From the NCBI GenBank assembly GCA_028681035.1, contig JAQUJJ010000138.1, positions 1-9,412 of the forward strand: a stretch of DNA of 9,412 nucleotides, read 5' to 3'. Position 1 is the first letter of the stretch, and each line of letters starts with the position of its first letter. Positions 6,656-9,412 of the stretch are shown here, piece after piece. Source of the DNA: Candidatus Cloacimonadota bacterium (GTDB lineage: Bacteria; Cloacimonadota; Cloacimonadia; Cloacimonadales; Cloacimonadaceae). The notes below the pieces were generated by a model, which had not been told where the DNA came from, did not search any database, and worked only from the letters and a program-made list of their open reading frames with translations. A program made the translations under genes and the position numbers.

Positions 6656-9412
6656 GTTTCCTCAACCCTGATGAGCCGTCTAAAAAATCAGAAGACTCTT
6701 TGTTAACATTATTTCGACCTGCGGCAATACCGTAGCCGTCATAATCTACAATACCAACATGACCTGAACCGACTGCGGCAGGATATGCGATTATAAACCC
6801 AGGCTGCGGATAAACTGGGTGCTGAAAAAGAGTCCAACCCTCAATCTCTGTTTGAAATCCCAAAACATATGGATTGGTATCTTCCGTGCCAGCCCACTCA
6901 TTTGCCAAAGGTGGATATGTGGCAGGAATACCATTAATAGCAGGAACTGGAGCACCCGCCTGAACCGCCCTATGCGCCACAAATATGTTACACTTCCATG
7001 AGCCCACACCGTATGCGGGAAAACCAAACTGAGTTGGGACAGTGACATTTCTCGCATACGCCGTACTTCCCAAGAAACTCTTAGCTGTATTTCTAATCGT
7101 AATCTGTATTTGCGTATCTGTAACACCGAACGCATCGGGATCTCCTGTTTTACCAAGTCCATAAAGCTCATCGGTTTTACGTTCGTAAAGTCTTTCTAGC
7201 GTAGTGTTGAAACCGAAATCATAACTCGCTTTCACCTGAAAGATGCCGCTGATCTCCGTTGTGTGCGTGTAAGAAAGGCCGACTGCCGAACTCCCGAAGC
7301 TGGTCCATGTACTCCATGAATTATTTGAATTAAGCCGCCTGTAACTCCAAATTGGTTGATTCGTGGATAAAGCAAAACCTGCTGGAACAACATTCGCTTC
7401 GAAGGTTACATCATCGCCGTTGAGCACAACCAAACCATCATTCGGAGCACCAATAACATCAACAGAAAGAATATCTGCGCATGTCAAAGTCAGTGTGCTT
7501 CCGCACTCATACCCTTCCGCTTCGCCAGTCCCGACATAGGAGTAGGAGAGAGTTGCTGTGCCAGCACTGAGTATCTCACAAAATAACATGCGTGAAGGGT
7601 ATACCCCGAAGTCGATACAGTCAATTCCGTTTGTCACCGTCTGACCAGTTACAAGCAGAGGGATGTCGTTAGCAGAAGGAAACGAGGTTGCCCAAATTCT
7701 TATTTGAGCATCTCCAACAAGGGAAAGAATTCGATGCCCTGGTATTCTAACATCTGAACGCAACTGTAATTTACGGACTTGGTTAGAGGAAACAGGCACC
7801 GTCCAGCCAAGTGAATCTAAATCCCCTATCTTAAGGTAGTCCGCATTATTAATCGTACTGTTAAAATCAAAATCACCGCATAAGCGCAGGCTGAAGATTG
7901 TATATATATTGGTTCTGGCGTAGGTTTCGCCATCTTCGCTCCAGCTCCAGATAATTTTGTCGCCGCCAATATATGTGCTGGCCTGGGTGCCCTCAACATA
8001 AACAGCTTCGCCGCGGCCAACAGAGGTGCATTGTGTGGTCTTGGCAGCGTCTCTCCATGTCTTCAGGCGCGGGGAACAATAGATGCGCGTGGCGTTGATA
8101 GACGCACTCGGATTATGGGATGGGCAGGGACAACACCCTCCGGTGTAGGGTGAAAATGGATAGATTTTTATAAAGTCATCATCGCCGCTCACGCCGTCAG
8201 TGTCGTATAGATCCAACACGCCGTCTCCGTCATCATCGTCGTTATTGACAGCCAAAGGACGGCCGGCATCTTTTGGATATTGTGCTGTTGTTGAACCGTG
8301 GTCGCACTCCGGCTGGCCAGGATAATCAATCGCGCAACGCCAATACTCCTGCTGATGAACGCTGCACCAGAGATCGCCATGCTCTTCAATGTCATCATCT
8401 TCGCTCTCCGGATCATCCGCGTGGATACATCTGTAGATAGTATCTGACCCAAAAGTGGCCCAAGCTGCGCCGGTTGGATGGAAGCTGATTACAAGGCCGT
8501 CCGCAGTACCTCCGCCCGCCCATGAGATATTGGTCACCCGTGCGGCGGGAGCGGATACAACTCCGTTATTTAGCCATATCCATTGGTAAGCACCTTCCAG
8601 TTCGGGTGTGACCACAGCTTCAACTGTCTTTGGATGTGAGGCGTGAAAACAAACTAATGGCGGCTTGATTTTAACTTGGGGCCGGGCGAAGATTCCGCAT
8701 TGTTTCCGCCCTGAAATATAAACAGCGTCGGCAGGCACTGTTGTGGACATCATGGAGGGTGCGCGCGTGTCATCGGCTGGATGAGCGACCGTGAAGACGC
8801 CGGAGGTATCAAGCAGCAGAGCGCGGTTAGACGAGAGTTCCGCACCCAGCTTCAGATGGCAGGGCTGTGCGGCGCTGAGCGAAATATCATGGGCGACTCC
8901 TTGCGGCAGGGTCAGAACCCAGCTTCCGGAAGCCCGCATCATGATTTTGCGGGGTCCAATGGTGAGCATAACAGGAGCAGGCAGAGGGTGTCCAAGTGTG
9001 ATGGTAATATCAGTCAAGATGCTCTCGCCTTGATTGATCTCGGGAGTGCTTTGCCCGTTATTCGGATCTGTTCCAGCCAGCTCCTCCTGCCAGTCAGGGA
9101 ATCCATCGCCATCACTGTCAACTGAGCAGTCTTTCGTTGGATCAAGTCCGTTCGCAATTTTGTAGCCATAGCTTAATCCATCCCGCGGGTCGATGTCATC
9201 TGGATCGTATTGTCCGTAAAAACTTATTTCCAATCCATCAACAATCCCATTACCGTTTTCATCCGGGTTGAGTGGATTGCGGGCGTTTGCGACCTCGTTG
9301 CTATCTGAGAGCCCATCAAAATCAGAGTCAAAATGTGTCGGTGATGTGCCATAAAGGTAGACCTCCTCATTAGCGGGAATTCCGTCTTGATCCAAATCCC
9401 ACTCGCCATAGG
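6648..9412 (-). CDS. Large secreted carrier protein with C-terminal cysteine amidase (NlpC/P60 or CHAP-like) tail, 5' partial
   Basis: The frame is open through the right edge, so the start, and any signal peptide, lie outside. Counting from the TTG at 9395 as residue 1, 915 residues follow. Residues 1-115 hold thrombospondin-3-like calcium loops (DSDFDGLSDSNE, DENGNGIVDGLE, DSDGDGFPDWQEE); another Asp-rich loop is at about 384-407 (DDDDGDGVLDLYD). Residues 408-642 are the carrier domain with CCPCPSH and a dockerin-like GDFDFNSTINNADY. An Ig/PKD-like part spans about 655-725. The tail, about 760-915, has a nucleophile motif GSWKCNIFVAHRAVQAG (Cys802), then YPPLANEWAG, PQPGFIIAYP and GSGHVGIVDYDG (His879), with Asn895/896 as possible third residue. 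This order and spacing fit papain-like peptidoglycan hydrolases of the NlpC/P60 or CHAP type. It is probably a secreted toxin acting on the cell wall, with the next gene as its antidote; self-wall remodelling is an alternative. Confidence 0.85.
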   Translation of the reverse strand, partial: YGEWDLDQDGIPANEEVYLYGTSPTHFDSDFDGLSDSNEVANARNPLNPDENGNGIVDGLEISFYGQYDPDDIDPRDGLSYGYKIANGLDPTKDCSVDSDGDGFPDWQEELAGTDPNNGQSTPEINQGESILTDITITLGHPLPAPVMLTIGPRKIMMRASGSWVLTLPQGVAHDISLSAAQPCHLKLGAELSSNRALLLDTSGVFTVAHPADDTRAPSMMSTTVPADAVYISGRKQCGIFARPQVKIKPPLVCFHASHPKTVEAVVTPELEGAYQWIWLNNGVVSAPAARVTNISWAGGGTADGLVISFHPTGAAWATFGSDTIYRCIHADDPESEDDDIEEHGDLWCSVHQQEYWRCAIDYPGQPECDHGSTTAQYPKDAGRPLAVNNDDDDGDGVLDLYDTDGVSGDDDFIKIYPFSPYTGGCCPCPSHNPSASINATRIYCSPRLKTWRDAAKTTQCTSVGRGEAVYVEGTQASTYIGGDKIIWSWSEDGETYARTNIYTIFSLRLCGDFDFNSTINNADYLKIGDLDSLGWTVPVSSNQVRKLQLRSDVRIPGHRILSLVGDAQIRIWATSFPSANDIPLLVTGQTVTNGIDCIDFGVYPSRMLFCEILSAGTATLSYSYVGTGEAEGYECGSTLTLTCADILSVDVIGAPNDGLVVLNGDDVTFEANVVPAGFALSTNQPIWSYRRLNSNNSWSTWTSFGSSAVGLSYTHTTEISGIFQVKASYDFGFNTTLERLYERKTDELYGLGKTGDPDAFGVTDTQIQITIRNTAKSFLGSTAYARNVTVPTQFGFPAYGVGSWKCNIFVAHRAVQAGAPVPAINGIPATYPPLANEWAGTEDTNPYVLGFQTEIEGWTLFQHPVYPQPGFIIAYPAAVGSGHVGIVDYDGYGIAAGRNNVNKESSDFLDGSSGLRKHE
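7470..8174 (-). repeat. Carrier-domain repeat, copy 1 (in full-length gene)
   Basis: This 705-base segment encodes residues 408-642 of the large protein and pairs with 5196-5900. It starts at FIKIYPFSPYTGGCC, right after the last Asp-rich loop, and ends at LTLTCADI, just before the variable tail region. Same orientation and a 2274-base offset mean that recombination between the two copies would remove the first tail and its immunity gene and join the second tail to the carrier. Confidence 0.9.

Overview
The window most resembles an accessory region from a Gram-negative bacterium of the PVC superphylum (Verrucomicrobiota, Kiritimatiellota or Lentisphaerota type). This is an inference. It rests on a long secreted protein with Asp-rich thrombospondin-3-like calcium loops, on a Cys-rich domain with a CCPCPSH motif that I associate with long surface proteins of that group, and on several small exported lipo- or periplasm-type proteins. 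No housekeeping gene or RNA gene is present to confirm it.

Left part (1-2355): a gene graveyard rich in toxin-antitoxin remnants. It starts with a frameshifted piece of a DUF6788-like mobile-element-associated protein on the minus strand. Next is a HigB/HigA-type module on the plus strand: the toxin has lost its C-terminal half, but the antitoxin is intact and a promoter with a palindromic operator is still there. A possible three-frame decayed minus-strand gene follows. Then comes a DUF433/DUF5615 module in which the antitoxin is again complete and the toxin again has lost its middle. From 1733 to 2355 there is nothing firm except one doubtful small ORF. Both modules therefore keep the antidote and have lost the toxin.

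Right part (2356-9412): one minus-strand operon that reads as a polymorphic-toxin (contact or secreted toxin/immunity) locus. It is transcribed from beyond the right edge of the window. The order is: (1) a long protein, 5'-partial here, with calcium-loop repeats, a conserved Cys-rich/dockerin-like domain, an Ig-like stretch and a C-terminal Cys/His amidase-type domain; (2) a small protein with signal peptide and C-terminal membrane anchor, its ATG inside the end of gene 1, the likely immunity protein; (3) a second, truncated copy of the conserved domain (235 residues, gapless, 146 identical by hand count) fused to a different C-terminal region, starting at an ATGA overlap with gene 2, lacking any export signal and broken by two compensating frameshifts; (4) and (5) two more small proteins with signal peptides, the second starting directly after the stop of the first.

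The layout matches the 'full-length toxin, immunity, orphan toxin tail, immunity' arrangement known for CdiA and Rhs loci, but it is built on a different, apparently lineage-restricted carrier protein. Base composition drops just where the conserved domain ends and the variable tail begins, as expected for exchangeable tail cassettes.
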